DNA of 64,000 nt from Deltaproteobacteria bacterium CG11_big_fil_rev_8_21_14_0_20_45_16. Its GTDB lineage: Bacteria > Bdellovibrionota > UBA2394. The position numbers were made by a program, and so were the translations under genes. This document shows, one piece after another, positions 10,020 through 18,975 of this stretch (the first letter of the stretch is position 1; each line of letters starts with the position of its first letter). The stretch spans positions 57,100 through 121,099 of the forward strand of contig PCXB01000041.1 in assembly GCA_002787535.1 (NCBI GenBank), in the 5' to 3' direction. The notes beneath the pieces were generated by a model, which worked only from the letters and a program-made list of their open reading frames with translations, was not told where the DNA came from and made no database searches.

Positions 10020-10868
10020 ATGTCTTCTGTAGATATCTATAGCTATTTGAACTATCGAGATTTCTGTAGAGATTTTTATGTTTTTCGAAAAAAAACAGAT
10101 TCTAATTTTTCTTATCGTTACTTTGCGCGCAAGGCTGAAGTCGCGCCCGCCTACCTCAAGCATGTGATTGATGGAAAACGTAACCTCTCGCCCGAGATGA
10201 GTGTGCGATTTGGTTATGGGATGGATTTGAGCGAGAAGGAAGTCGAATACTTCGAGAACTTGGTGCGATTTAATCAGGCGACAAGCCTAGAGGATAAAAC
10301 AACTTACTTAGAGCGATTGAGAAGGAAGCGGACGCGAAGTTTGCGAAGCCTCAGCATGGCGGAAGCCGCTTTGCTCTTGAGCCATTGGTATGTCGTTGCG
10401 ATTAAGGAATTGGTCGTCAATCTTAACACGATAGAAGTTGAAAGAATCCAAGCAGCTCTGAGAAGAAAACTTCCTGAAGGTCTCATCGAAAGAACGCTGG
10501 AAGATCTTATGACTATGGGATGGTTGGAGCAGGTTGATGGTCAGTGGCGATCGCAGGTTTCGCAGATTAAATTTCCGGATGAAGTTAAAAGTTATGTGGT
10601 ACGATCCTTTCATCGTCAGATGTTAGAGCTTGCGCAAGAGGCTCTTGAGGATGAATTGGATCGCCGTGAGTTTGGCGCGGCTGTATTTAGTTTTCCGACT
10701 CATCGCTACCCTGAGCTCAAATCCAAAATCAAAGAACTACAAGCGGAGTTGGTCAGCTATGTTCAGGATATTACAGATTCTCATATTCGAGAGAACTCTG
10801 CAGATGTGCAGAAGATTTATTTCTTTGGTGTTCAATGTTTCAGCCTTCAAAATGAGGAGTCAAAATGA
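10020..10868 (+). CDS. TIGR02147-family protein (putative regulator)
   Basis: DIYSYLNYRDFCRDFYVFRKKT...FSYRYFARKAEVAPAYLKHVIDGKRNLSPEM...MDLSEKEVEYFENLVRFNQA: signature N-terminal region of this family. Confidence 0.82.
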   Translation: MSSVDIYSYLNYRDFCRDFYVFRKKTDSNFSYRYFARKAEVAPAYLKHVIDGKRNLSPEMSVRFGYGMDLSEKEVEYFENLVRFNQATSLEDKTTYLERLRRKRTRSLRSLSMAEAALLLSHWYVVAIKELVVNLNTIEVERIQAALRRKLPEGLIERTLEDLMTMGWLEQVDGQWRSQVSQIKFPDEVKSYVVRSFHRQMLELAQEALEDELDRREFGAAVFSFPTHRYPELKSKIKELQAELVSYVQDITDSHIRENSADVQKIYFFGVQCFSLQNEESK

Positions 10869-12499
10869 AAATTAAATTTTATTTATCAGCGTTATCTTTA
10901 CTTTCTTTAGTTTCCGTTGGCTGTGTAGAAGAGCCGCAAAACCCTACGAAGCCCGAAGGAGATATTGTATGGGTGGGCAATGGGCTGTCCGGTTCTCAAG
11001 ATTTGAAGTGGGCCTTTAACCAAGGTTTTGTCGTTGATCTCAAGAAGTCTGATGGCGTGGTTTACACGATGAGTTTGGGTGCCGATGGCGTGCACGAAGT
11101 CGTGACAAACACGAAGGATGAAGCCGTATTGGTTAGACTAGATTGGCTGACGAAGGGTGAAAACGACGAAGAGATTGTCAAACTACAGGTTCATAAAACT
11201 GCGGAGCAAAAGCCTTGTCGTCACTATGAATCAAAGGAAGATGGCATTCTGGTGTGCCGACAAGATCTTGAGAATCTCTCTATCCATCCTGACTTCGCCC
11301 CCGAATTTTTGGCGGATGGTAGCGTATTGTACGTGAACGATAGCAGGGACTTGCATTTGAAGGCTGAAGCTGGGGATCGACTTTTAGAAGCCTCCATTGG
11401 TTCCTATTTATTGGATGGATCTCAGAGGTTATTTGTTAAGAATCAATTTTCATCCAGTTGGCATTTGATAGATTGGAATTCCACTTCGAATAATGAGCCG
11501 GTAGTGACGGAGAATGATTTTGTGACCAAAGCTTCTCATTACTCCTTCGAGTTTACAGCCTTTAGAGTCTTTCTTGGTGAACAAAAGGAAATTATTGTGC
11601 TGATGTTGGGAGATATGCCTGGTTTATATAAATTGCAGGCAGAAAGTAATGCCTTCGATCTCGTTCAGGCTTGGCCCGAGAGCTTAGATTTAATCGAAGA
11701 TGCAACCGATCAACGCCTCGAAGGAAACCCACTGGTATTGAAAGCTTTGGATAGGAGTCTTAAGCAGCCGAGCGAGAGCCTCTATCAAATTACTGAGAGC
11801 GGGATTGTCTTAGTTGTTGAAGAAGCCACTTCAACACCCATTAATGAGCCAGCCCTTGTTGAGAATACAAGCCTTAGTTCGGCTATCTCGACAATGGCCG
11901 TTCAGAGTAATGAATCGAGTCTTCTTTATATGGATGAAGTTGATGGAAGGAAATCCGTTCAATTTTGCGACCGCCAAATGAGCGACTCAGTTACTGAAGA
12001 ATCGATGACTTTTGGCTCTAATAGGCAAGATGAGAGCTTGGCGATGAGTTGTCAGCCAGTTTTGATCGAAGATGATTTTTTGGTTGAAGAAGTTGTCTTG
12101 CTGGATAGAGGGCATTTTTTGGCGATTGGCCGTTTGGAAAATCAAGAGCCTTCTGAACTAGAAATTGATCCCACGACAGCTTCGGACTTCAGTGCAGATC
12201 CAATTGTGGCGGCTGACTCAACTACAGAAGCCGTTGAGTCTAGGCAAAGCGTAATTGTCTATTCTGTAGAACGAGCGAAGCGCGGCTTCGAACTTAAGGT
12301 TGTGTCGGTCTATGATCTTCCGGATAACATGCTTGGCTTCCGTTACGTTGAATTGTCAAAGAATGTGGAGCTAATTCCAGACGAGAGTCGAGCTCCAGAA
12401 GAAACTCCTAGCGCTCCATCGGAGGATCGGAAGCCTTCAAGTGAAAATCCTAAGGAGGAGCTTAAAACTGGTAACCAATCCCAACATTTGCCTCGATAG
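10865..12499 (+). CDS. Putative secreted lipoprotein of unknown function
   Basis: MKIKFYLSALSLLSLVSVGC lipobox; 4-bp overlap with the upstream regulator; no recognised domain. Confidence 0.65.
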   Translation: MKIKFYLSALSLLSLVSVGCVEEPQNPTKPEGDIVWVGNGLSGSQDLKWAFNQGFVVDLKKSDGVVYTMSLGADGVHEVVTNTKDEAVLVRLDWLTKGENDEEIVKLQVHKTAEQKPCRHYESKEDGILVCRQDLENLSIHPDFAPEFLADGSVLYVNDSRDLHLKAEAGDRLLEASIGSYLLDGSQRLFVKNQFSSSWHLIDWNSTSNNEPVVTENDFVTKASHYSFEFTAFRVFLGEQKEIIVLMLGDMPGLYKLQAESNAFDLVQAWPESLDLIEDATDQRLEGNPLVLKALDRSLKQPSESLYQITESGIVLVVEEATSTPINEPALVENTSLSSAISTMAVQSNESSLLYMDEVDGRKSVQFCDRQMSDSVTEESMTFGSNRQDESLAMSCQPVLIEDDFLVEEVVLLDRGHFLAIGRLENQEPSELEIDPTTASDFSADPIVAADSTTEAVESRQSVIVYSVERAKRGFELKVVSVYDLPDNMLGFRYVELSKNVELIPDESRAPEETPSAPSEDRKPSSENPKEELKTGNQSQHLPR

Positions 12500-13214
12500 G
12501 TTCGATGTAGAGAGTTTGTTGCACAAACAGTCCTTCAAAGAGTGGCCAATATGACGAAACGCCGTTTCGAATGAATATATGGCTTTCGCTTGGATTCGTG
12601 TCGGTAAGTTGAGTATAACTTACTTGAAAAATATAGGAAATCTGTGCCCATAAAAGTCTATGATAAGCGCCAATCAATAGTGAGGATGTGAGGCCATACA
12701 TGGCTGGACCATCGACAATGTAGTTGGCTCCGACATTAACACTCACCGCTGGAATCATGTCCGTATAAACGATATTTGCAAAATCCAAGATTTGAAAACC
12801 GAGATTTCCAAATACCGAAGAAGCGCTTAGAGAATTTAGAATATAGCTAAAACCACCATCGAGATAAAAGCCGTATGGGAAGCCAGCCCCCGCCTTAAGC
12901 GAAATTGATTTTAAAGAATCAGGCGCGAAGCGATCGGAAGTGGCCAGTGCCACTTGGCTATCATTCAAGTCAAAGATGTCGCCTTCGGTTTCAAAGAATA
13001 GTTTATAGGGTCCTGGTAGCTTGCTTCGGTTTAAGGGGCGATGAAGGCTAAACTGAAGCGCTTCCATCGTATAATTCATAATTTTTTCATAGGTATCGCG
13101 ATTGCCCGTCTTGATGGCGGTAAGGCTTGAGTTATTAAAATCAAACTCATTCGCATAGACGAAAGACAACGAAAAGGGGCAGAATATTAAGAATAACAAT
13201 AGCTTAGACTTCAT
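12462..13214 (-). CDS. Putative outer-membrane beta-barrel protein
   Basis: Signal peptide MKSKLLLFLIFCPFSLSFVYA, alternating beta-type sequence, C-terminal ...IEANVGIGYQF (terminal Phe, beta-signal-like); AGGAGG Shine-Dalgarno upstream. Confidence 0.62.
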   Translation of the reverse strand: MKSKLLLFLIFCPFSLSFVYANEFDFNNSSLTAIKTGNRDTYEKIMNYTMEALQFSLHRPLNRSKLPGPYKLFFETEGDIFDLNDSQVALATSDRFAPDSLKSISLKAGAGFPYGFYLDGGFSYILNSLSASSVFGNLGFQILDFANIVYTDMIPAVSVNVGANYIVDGPAMYGLTSSLLIGAYHRLLWAQISYIFQVSYTQLTDTNPSESHIFIRNGVSSYWPLFEGLFVQQTLYIEPIEANVGIGYQF

Positions 13215-13232
13215 GGGAGATTCCTCCTGTAA

Positions 13233-13252
13233 CTTATGGTTTAAACCATAAG
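13233..13252. promoter_or_regulatory. 20-bp perfect palindrome CTTATGGTTTAAACCATAAG in divergent intergenic region (candidate operator)
   Basis: Direct reading: CTTATGGTTT / AAACCATAAG are exact reverse complements. Confidence 0.6.
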
Positions 13253-13287
13253 GTTCTCTGTTATACAGACTAGCGAAGGAGTCGCGA

Positions 13288-14331
13288 GTGAGAAACCAAA
13301 AAGTAAATATCGCTGTAGTTGGGGCGACGGGGATGGTCGGCCGAGAAATGCTTCGAGTTTTGGAAGATCGAGATTTTCCAATCGATCAGCTATTTGTTTT
13401 TGCTTCAGAGAGAAGCGAGGGCGAAATCGTCGCTTTTAACGGCAAGGACTATCGAATCGAGGCCTTGAAACCAGAGGCCTTTGAGGGCAAGTCCATTGAT
13501 TTTGCTTTGTTTGCGACCGATGCGGCGATTTCGGCGGAGTATGCGCCTCGGGCGGCTGCTGCAGGCGCTGTCGTAATTGATAATTCGAGTCATTTTCGAA
13601 TGCAAAACGACATTCCTCTTATTGTTCCCGAAGTGAATCCGGACGAGATTTCCAAAGCCGCTCAACATGGGATTATCGCCAATCCCAATTGCTCCACGAT
13701 TCAGATGGTTGTTTGTTTGAAAGCACTTAATGATTCGGTACCGATCAAGCGAGTGGTGGTTTCCACTTACCAATCGGTTTCCGGAGCCGGTTTGGATGCT
13801 ATGAATGAATTACAAACTCAGGTGGGCGAATTATTTGCTGGTCGCGACGTCAATGCCAAAATTTTTCCTCATCGTATTGCCTTTAATTGCATTCCTCATA
13901 TTGATACCTTTTTGGAAAATGGCATGACTAAGGAAGAGATGAAGATGATCAATGAAACTCGAAAAATCTTAAATCTTCCCAACCTCCTGATTACGGCTAC
14001 GGCCGTTCGAGTTCCGGTATTTATTGGTCATTGTGAGAGTCTGAATATAGAATTTAATTCAGATTTTAGCGCGGAAGAAGCGCGTGAAGTCTTGCATAAT
14101 ACACCGGGACTTGTCGTCATGGATGATCCAGGATCTCGCTTGTATCCAACGGCCTTTGATTCGGCCGGACAGGACGAAATTCTTGTGGGTCGAATTCGCA
14201 AAGATGAGTCAGTGCCTTTCGGACTTCATCTGTGGATCGCCGCTGACAACATCAGAAAAGGGGCCGCTACCAATGCCGTTCAAATTGCCGAACTTTGTTT
14301 GGAAAAAAACTTTAGCCGCGTTGCTGCTTAG
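13288..14331 (+). CDS. asd: Aspartate-semialdehyde dehydrogenase
   Basis: VGATGMVGREML, DNSSHFRM, PEVNPDEI, IANPNCSTIQMVVCLK, VSTYQSVSGAG, GHCESLNIEF; GTG start with AAGGAG SD. Confidence 0.95.
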   Translation: MRNQKVNIAVVGATGMVGREMLRVLEDRDFPIDQLFVFASERSEGEIVAFNGKDYRIEALKPEAFEGKSIDFALFATDAAISAEYAPRAAAAGAVVIDNSSHFRMQNDIPLIVPEVNPDEISKAAQHGIIANPNCSTIQMVVCLKALNDSVPIKRVVVSTYQSVSGAGLDAMNELQTQVGELFAGRDVNAKIFPHRIAFNCIPHIDTFLENGMTKEEMKMINETRKILNLPNLLITATAVRVPVFIGHCESLNIEFNSDFSAEEAREVLHNTPGLVVMDDPGSRLYPTAFDSAGQDEILVGRIRKDESVPFGLHLWIAADNIRKGAATNAVQIAELCLEKNFSRVAA

Positions 14332-16339
14332 TGCTTTCTTCCTTTCGCCAGCTAAGGCGATTGAAGATGACGTCTTTTCTTTGAAGGGGCAAGTTCAGGG
14401 GCTTCGAGGGGTTAACGTTCAGCATATGGCTTTGCGTTCAGATGGACGTTATCTTTTCTATTCAACGGGTGGGGCAAGCTGGAATGTGATCGATCTTCTC
14501 GATATGGTGACGAAGGCTGCCGAAGATGTGGCCGTAGATGCCAGCGTTCAGGGACTTTTTTTGGATGGGGACAGGCGCTTGATTGTAGCGACGACAGAAG
14601 GCGCACAATATTTTGATGTCACAGAGGTTTTTGAGCCTGAAGAGGAAACTAAAAATGGGGCGGCTGATAAATATGTTCGACCCACTTCAGCACAAACGAG
14701 TGTCGAATCGGTCTGTATGAATGCAGCCAAGACGCTGTACTTTTTAGAAATATCCTCGATCGAGAACCGATATAACATTATTCGCTCGGTTGCCGATAAA
14801 AAGGATGTGGATGAAGTAGAGTGGGCGACCTTGTTTCCTTCCTTTCCCAATCGATTAACACCTGATGGAATTATTCGATGTGCGGCCAATGAGATTCTCT
14901 TGGGGGCTGAAGATTTGGAAGAAGCGGATTTCAATCTTACGATAGCACGCATGGCCTATTCGAGTTTTGGATCTTCGGCGGAGACCTATGTCATTCCGGA
15001 TGATGCTTTGGGAGTACTCAAAACTGATGTGGAGCTCTTTGATATTAAGGACTTTGTATTGTCGCCAGCTAAAGACAGGGCGTTTTTGATGTTCAATGCC
15101 GCCCTGGAAAGCTTTCAAGATAAGGCCTCCCATACTCAAATCTTGTCTTTGCCAACGAGCTTATCGGGTGATTTTAGTATCGGCATGGGAGCTGCGGGAG
15201 CGGCTATTGCCGCCTATCGCTTAAGTGAAACCGATTACCTCTCCTTTTTTATGGGGCTTAATTATTTTGATAGTGTGCTCAATCCAGATGCCGACCAATT
15301 GCTAACTTTGCCGATGGCTTCCTTCAGTTCGTCGCTACCGAGTAATGTTTTCGGCGACGATGAAGATAGGGGTGAGGCAGTATATGGATCTTCTTCTATT
15401 GGCAGCGTAATGGGATCCGAATGGCTTTCTACCAAGAATGATCAGTATGTTTATGGTCTAAGCGAGAGCTCAGGAGTTAGTCTTTTAACGAAGGGGCCTT
15501 CGCTTGAGTTTTCGGTTTCGCCTGGATCGACTCTGACCAGCTCACAACCGTTGAGTTTTGGATTGATTTCGGATCGTGAGGTTAAAGTTGAGATTCGTTA
15601 TGATCCGGATGCGGACCCGAAGGGAGATTCTGGTGGTTTGGATTTTGAAAAGGGACGATTGATCAAGTCGCTGTATCTTACGAAGGATACGGCTCAAAAT
15701 ATTCAAATTACAGCTAGCGAATTGTCGATTTCCAAGAATGGCGATCAGGGCATCACGATATTCGCTCAACCCAAAGAAGTTCTAGATGGTTCCCAGACCG
15801 CACGTTTGGGTGCGACATTTAGTTATGATCCTCCGCCAAAAGCTGTGACAGGATTTCGACTCGGTGCTGGCGATCAAAGTATCCATGTCTACTTTTCGAC
15901 CAATCTTAGTTCGGATGATATCCGCGAAGTTCAAGTTTATTTTAGTTATACCGCTTCGGATCTCGACACTCTCCCTACTTCAGATATTGAGAAAGTCGCC
16001 TGGTCCCGAACTGTAACGGGAGTCGGCAGTCGAAGTCTCACATCTCCTACGGTTCTTCCCAGCTCTGGGTCTTTGGGAAAACATGTGATCGCTCCCATCG
16101 AAAATAATCAGGATATTTGCGTTCGCGTTTTGGTAGTCGATACTTCCGGACAGTATAGCGATACCAATCCTGCAGCCCTTTGTGATTCACCCGTGAAGAC
16201 TCGAAGTTTAGCTGCGGCCTTTGGGGGAACGAATTCGTGTGCGATGACTCCATTAGGTTCCATGCCAGTGGTGTTTTTGTTCTTTCTATTGCTTGTCTCC
16301 CGGTACCGGTGGATTAGAAGTCAGAGATTTCTGCCCTAG
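14273..16339 (+). CDS. Secreted/cell-surface protein with a C-terminal Cys-TM-basic tail (possible sorting signal)
   Basis: In-frame ATG at 14273 gives signal peptide MPFKLPNFVWKKTLAALLLSAFFLSPAKA; Fn3-like region (PPKAVTGFRLGAGDQSIHVYFSTN); C-terminus GGTNSCAMTPLGSMPVVFLFFLLLVSRYRWIRSQRFLP. The track start at 14084 lies deep inside asd and is unlikely. Confidence 0.68.
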   Translation: MPFKLPNFVWKKTLAALLLSAFFLSPAKAIEDDVFSLKGQVQGLRGVNVQHMALRSDGRYLFYSTGGASWNVIDLLDMVTKAAEDVAVDASVQGLFLDGDRRLIVATTEGAQYFDVTEVFEPEEETKNGAADKYVRPTSAQTSVESVCMNAAKTLYFLEISSIENRYNIIRSVADKKDVDEVEWATLFPSFPNRLTPDGIIRCAANEILLGAEDLEEADFNLTIARMAYSSFGSSAETYVIPDDALGVLKTDVELFDIKDFVLSPAKDRAFLMFNAALESFQDKASHTQILSLPTSLSGDFSIGMGAAGAAIAAYRLSETDYLSFFMGLNYFDSVLNPDADQLLTLPMASFSSSLPSNVFGDDEDRGEAVYGSSSIGSVMGSEWLSTKNDQYVYGLSESSGVSLLTKGPSLEFSVSPGSTLTSSQPLSFGLISDREVKVEIRYDPDADPKGDSGGLDFEKGRLIKSLYLTKDTAQNIQITASELSISKNGDQGITIFAQPKEVLDGSQTARLGATFSYDPPPKAVTGFRLGAGDQSIHVYFSTNLSSDDIREVQVYFSYTASDLDTLPTSDIEKVAWSRTVTGVGSRSLTSPTVLPSSGSLGKHVIAPIENNQDICVRVLVVDTSGQYSDTNPAALCDSPVKTRSLAAAFGGTNSCAMTPLGSMPVVFLFFLLLVSRYRWIRSQRFLP

Positions 16340-16405
16340 CCTTTGGAATCCCAAGGTTTTTCCGGGGAGTTCCCGTATTTAGAATTCGAGATAAAATATA
16401 TATTC

Positions 16406-17002
16406 ATGACAGCATTGGTCGAACCAGAGCTACGGGCGCCCTCCCTTAAGCAAGTAAAGGAAGTGTGCGCGAATCTCAATAAGGCAGCTATCGTAACCGG
16501 CATCGCCTTCCTTGGTCTTCAGATAATCGTTGAGCTGCTCAAGACCTGGAGATATATGGAGTTCGTAAGTGTCTTTGAAAGTCTGTTTAATTTAGCAATT
16601 TCTACTGGCGTCTCCATTACGGTTTGTGCCGTTGCAATCATGGTTCAAAGAGTTTTGCTAAGCAAATGGTCAGATAGACAGAAGCAGCTTATCCAAATGG
16701 GGAAGGTCGTTGAGGTTAAAATTATCGGGAGTCAGATGGGACATATGGATGGCGACTTAGGAATCAGGGAATGGGATCTCAAGATGGTTCTTAATATCGC
16801 CTTTAGCATAATGAAATTTATGCAAAACTGGGTGCCGACCTATAGCTTTCAATTTGAAGTTGTGCTCCCCAATGGAAGAAAATTCAAGCGCTACCAACAC
16901 TGGATGTATCGCGAGCAGCAACCCCTTAAGTTCGAAGCGGATAAATCTTACGCTTTTGTCGATCCCCGTAAGCCCGAAAATTCTCGTCTGATTTTTGGTT
17001 AA
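16406..17002 (+). CDS. Hypothetical membrane protein (2 TM)
   Basis: ORF 16343..17002; ATG at 16406 preferred over TTG at 16343, which falls in a hairpin after the upstream stop. Confidence 0.5.
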   Translation: MTALVEPELRAPSLKQVKEVCANLNKAAIVTGIAFLGLQIIVELLKTWRYMEFVSVFESLFNLAISTGVSITVCAVAIMVQRVLLSKWSDRQKQLIQMGKVVEVKIIGSQMGHMDGDLGIREWDLKMVLNIAFSIMKFMQNWVPTYSFQFEVVLPNGRKFKRYQHWMYREQQPLKFEADKSYAFVDPRKPENSRLIFG

Positions 17003-17024
17003 ATTCATTTAAAAATTCAAAACT

Positions 17025-17051
17025 GATCTCGATAAAGAGATCTTGTTTTTT
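17025..17051 (+). terminator. Rho-independent terminator, possibly bidirectional
   Basis: GATCTC-GATAAA-GAGATC followed by TTGTTTTTT just after the stop at 17002. Confidence 0.7.
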
Positions 17052-17083
17052 ATCTGGATGTTTTGTTGAAAAAGTTTGAGGAC

Positions 17084-17168
17084 AAAAAAATTGGGCCTAG
17101 CGTTTGAGAAATCGGAGGGGAGGGGATTGAGATCTTTTGGCGCCAGGCCCAAACTCTTAATAACTTGT
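17084..17168 (-). ncRNA. Candidate sRNA: hairpin with C-rich loop ending in an intrinsic terminator
   Basis: Minus strand: 12-bp stem UUGGGCCUGGCG/CGCUAGGCCCAA (one G-U) followed by U7; loop contains AAUC-CCCUCCCCUCC-GAUU; upstream TTGACA-N17-TATTTA (17203-17175). Confidence 0.5.
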
Positions 17169-17233
17169 TCCCTGTAAATATGACCGATGGCGCAGATTGT
17201 CAAAATAAAAAGTTAAGATTTTGTTGGGACGCG

Positions 17234-18907
17234 TCAAACCGCATAAATATGAGGAATTACTACGGGTTTTAGTCCATTTTCTCGTCTTAGATAGCGTTTG
17301 ACCTGAAGGCTGATCTCCTCTTCAAGGGACTCAAAGTCTACATCTGAGTCGCCCCTATACTCGGACAAAAGTTCCTCAAGGCTTTGCTCTAATTCAATCC
17401 AATCGATTTCGCCAGGTAGGCCTAAGCTTTCAAGTTCAAGCCGCATAAGAGGCTTAAAATCCTTGCGTCTGACAACGGCACTTACCAGCACTATGCCTTG
17501 CGATCCCATCTTTCGTCGAAACTTTATCGTTTCTTCTGGCACAAGATTTCGAGCTTCATCCAAGAATAACTTTCCTGCCGTCACACGTTCTGCCAACTTT
17601 CGAAAAACTTTATCGGAAAGCTCAACAACATCGCCATTCTCAGCCACAAAAGTCTTTGTGTTTGGGATAGTGTTCTTCGCAAGTTCATAATGTTTGCATA
17701 GCATTCGATACTCACCGTGCACGGGTAAAAAGTTTTGAGGACGAACCCACTCAAAAATGGTTTTGAGCTCATCCTGTCGCGCGTGACCCGATACGTGGAC
17801 AAAGGCATCACGAAAATCAATGACCTTGGCGCCCAACCGATGCAGGTTGTTCATCAGAAGTGAAATGCGCTTTTCATTTCCAGGAATATGTCGGGATGAA
17901 AAAATGATCGTATCGCCTTCGTCGATATCAACATCAGGATGCGTGCCGTGACTCATTTTAGAAAGTGCTGAGCGAGCTTCGGCCTGTGTTCCCGTGGACA
18001 AAACCATGATTTTGTTGGAAGGGATATCGTCAATTTCTCGAGACGTAATCAATTGCGACCAATCATAACTCAAATGTCCGTGCTGCCGAGCGAGATCCAC
18101 ATTGCTTAATACCGAACGACCACAGAGCATTAAGCGCCGCCCAACTTTGGCAGCTATATCCATTAAAATTTGAATGCGATGGATATTGGACGAAAATAAG
18201 CTGACTATGATTTTCCCCGTCTTAACGGAGCCAATAAGTTGCTCGAGGGATTCACTCAGGGCTTTTTCCGACAGACTCCAGCCAGGACTTTCGACATTAG
18301 TTGAATCTGACATCAAAAGCCGAACACCTTGATCTCCAAGTTCTCTAAAGCGTTGCTCATCAAACTGCCAATTATCAATAGGATCGTGATCAATCTTAAA
18401 ATCACCAGTATGCACGAGCATTCCTTGAGGCGTTTGGATAGCCAAACCGACGCAGTCCACTAAACTGTGGGTAACGCGCAGTGGTTCAATCTCAAATACT
18501 CCAGCTTTGAACTTCTTCCCTGGTGTGATTTTATTAATTTTCTTTTCGGGATATTTGCCAGCCTCTTTCATTCGAGGTTCCAGCATCGCTAACGTAAAGT
18601 CCGTGCCATAAATCGGCGGACTACCGATCTTATGATGAAGGTAACCGACGGCGCCAAGGTGATCTTCGTGCGAATGAGTCAAAACGAGAGCATCCACATC
18701 AATGTCGTATTCGTGAAAAAAATCAATTTTTGGCATGATAAGATCCACCCCTGGTAAATACGCATCCGGAAAGCTCACACCGCAATCAATCACCATGCAG
18801 CGGCCGCGATGAACCAGGGCCATCATATTCATTCCAATTTCGGAAAGGCCTCCCAAGGGCACTAAGAAAAGCGATGGGGAGTCATGGAAGAGGCGCTTTA
18901 AATTCAC
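17234..18907 (-). CDS. rnj: Ribonuclease J
   Basis: LGGLSEIGMNMMAL, LTHSHEDHLGAVGYL, THSLVDCVGLAIQTPQG.VHTGDFKID, HVSGHARQDEL, FLPVHGEYRML. Confidence 0.95.
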   Translation of the reverse strand: MNLKRLFHDSPSLFLVPLGGLSEIGMNMMALVHRGRCMVIDCGVSFPDAYLPGVDLIMPKIDFFHEYDIDVDALVLTHSHEDHLGAVGYLHHKIGSPPIYGTDFTLAMLEPRMKEAGKYPEKKINKITPGKKFKAGVFEIEPLRVTHSLVDCVGLAIQTPQGMLVHTGDFKIDHDPIDNWQFDEQRFRELGDQGVRLLMSDSTNVESPGWSLSEKALSESLEQLIGSVKTGKIIVSLFSSNIHRIQILMDIAAKVGRRLMLCGRSVLSNVDLARQHGHLSYDWSQLITSREIDDIPSNKIMVLSTGTQAEARSALSKMSHGTHPDVDIDEGDTIIFSSRHIPGNEKRISLLMNNLHRLGAKVIDFRDAFVHVSGHARQDELKTIFEWVRPQNFLPVHGEYRMLCKHYELAKNTIPNTKTFVAENGDVVELSDKVFRKLAERVTAGKLFLDEARNLVPEETIKFRRKMGSQGIVLVSAVVRRKDFKPLMRLELESLGLPGEIDWIELEQSLEELLSEYRGDSDVDFESLEEEISLQVKRYLRRENGLKPVVIPHIYAV

Positions 18908-18975
18908 CCTGAAACTCTACGATCAGCCCCTTCTTTGGTCTAGAAAGATATGGAGAAGCTGTTAAACTTAGCTCG

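Noticed and set aside
17115-17128. G-rich plus-strand run GGAGGGGAGGGG as a possible G-quadruplex
   Set aside because: Only three G-tracts within the run, not enough for a canonical intramolecular quadruplex; the minus-strand sRNA interpretation fits better.
17009-17203. 64-aa ORF on the minus strand downstream of rnj
   Set aside because: It overlaps the hairpin/terminator and has no plausible composition or RBS; the interval looks non-coding.
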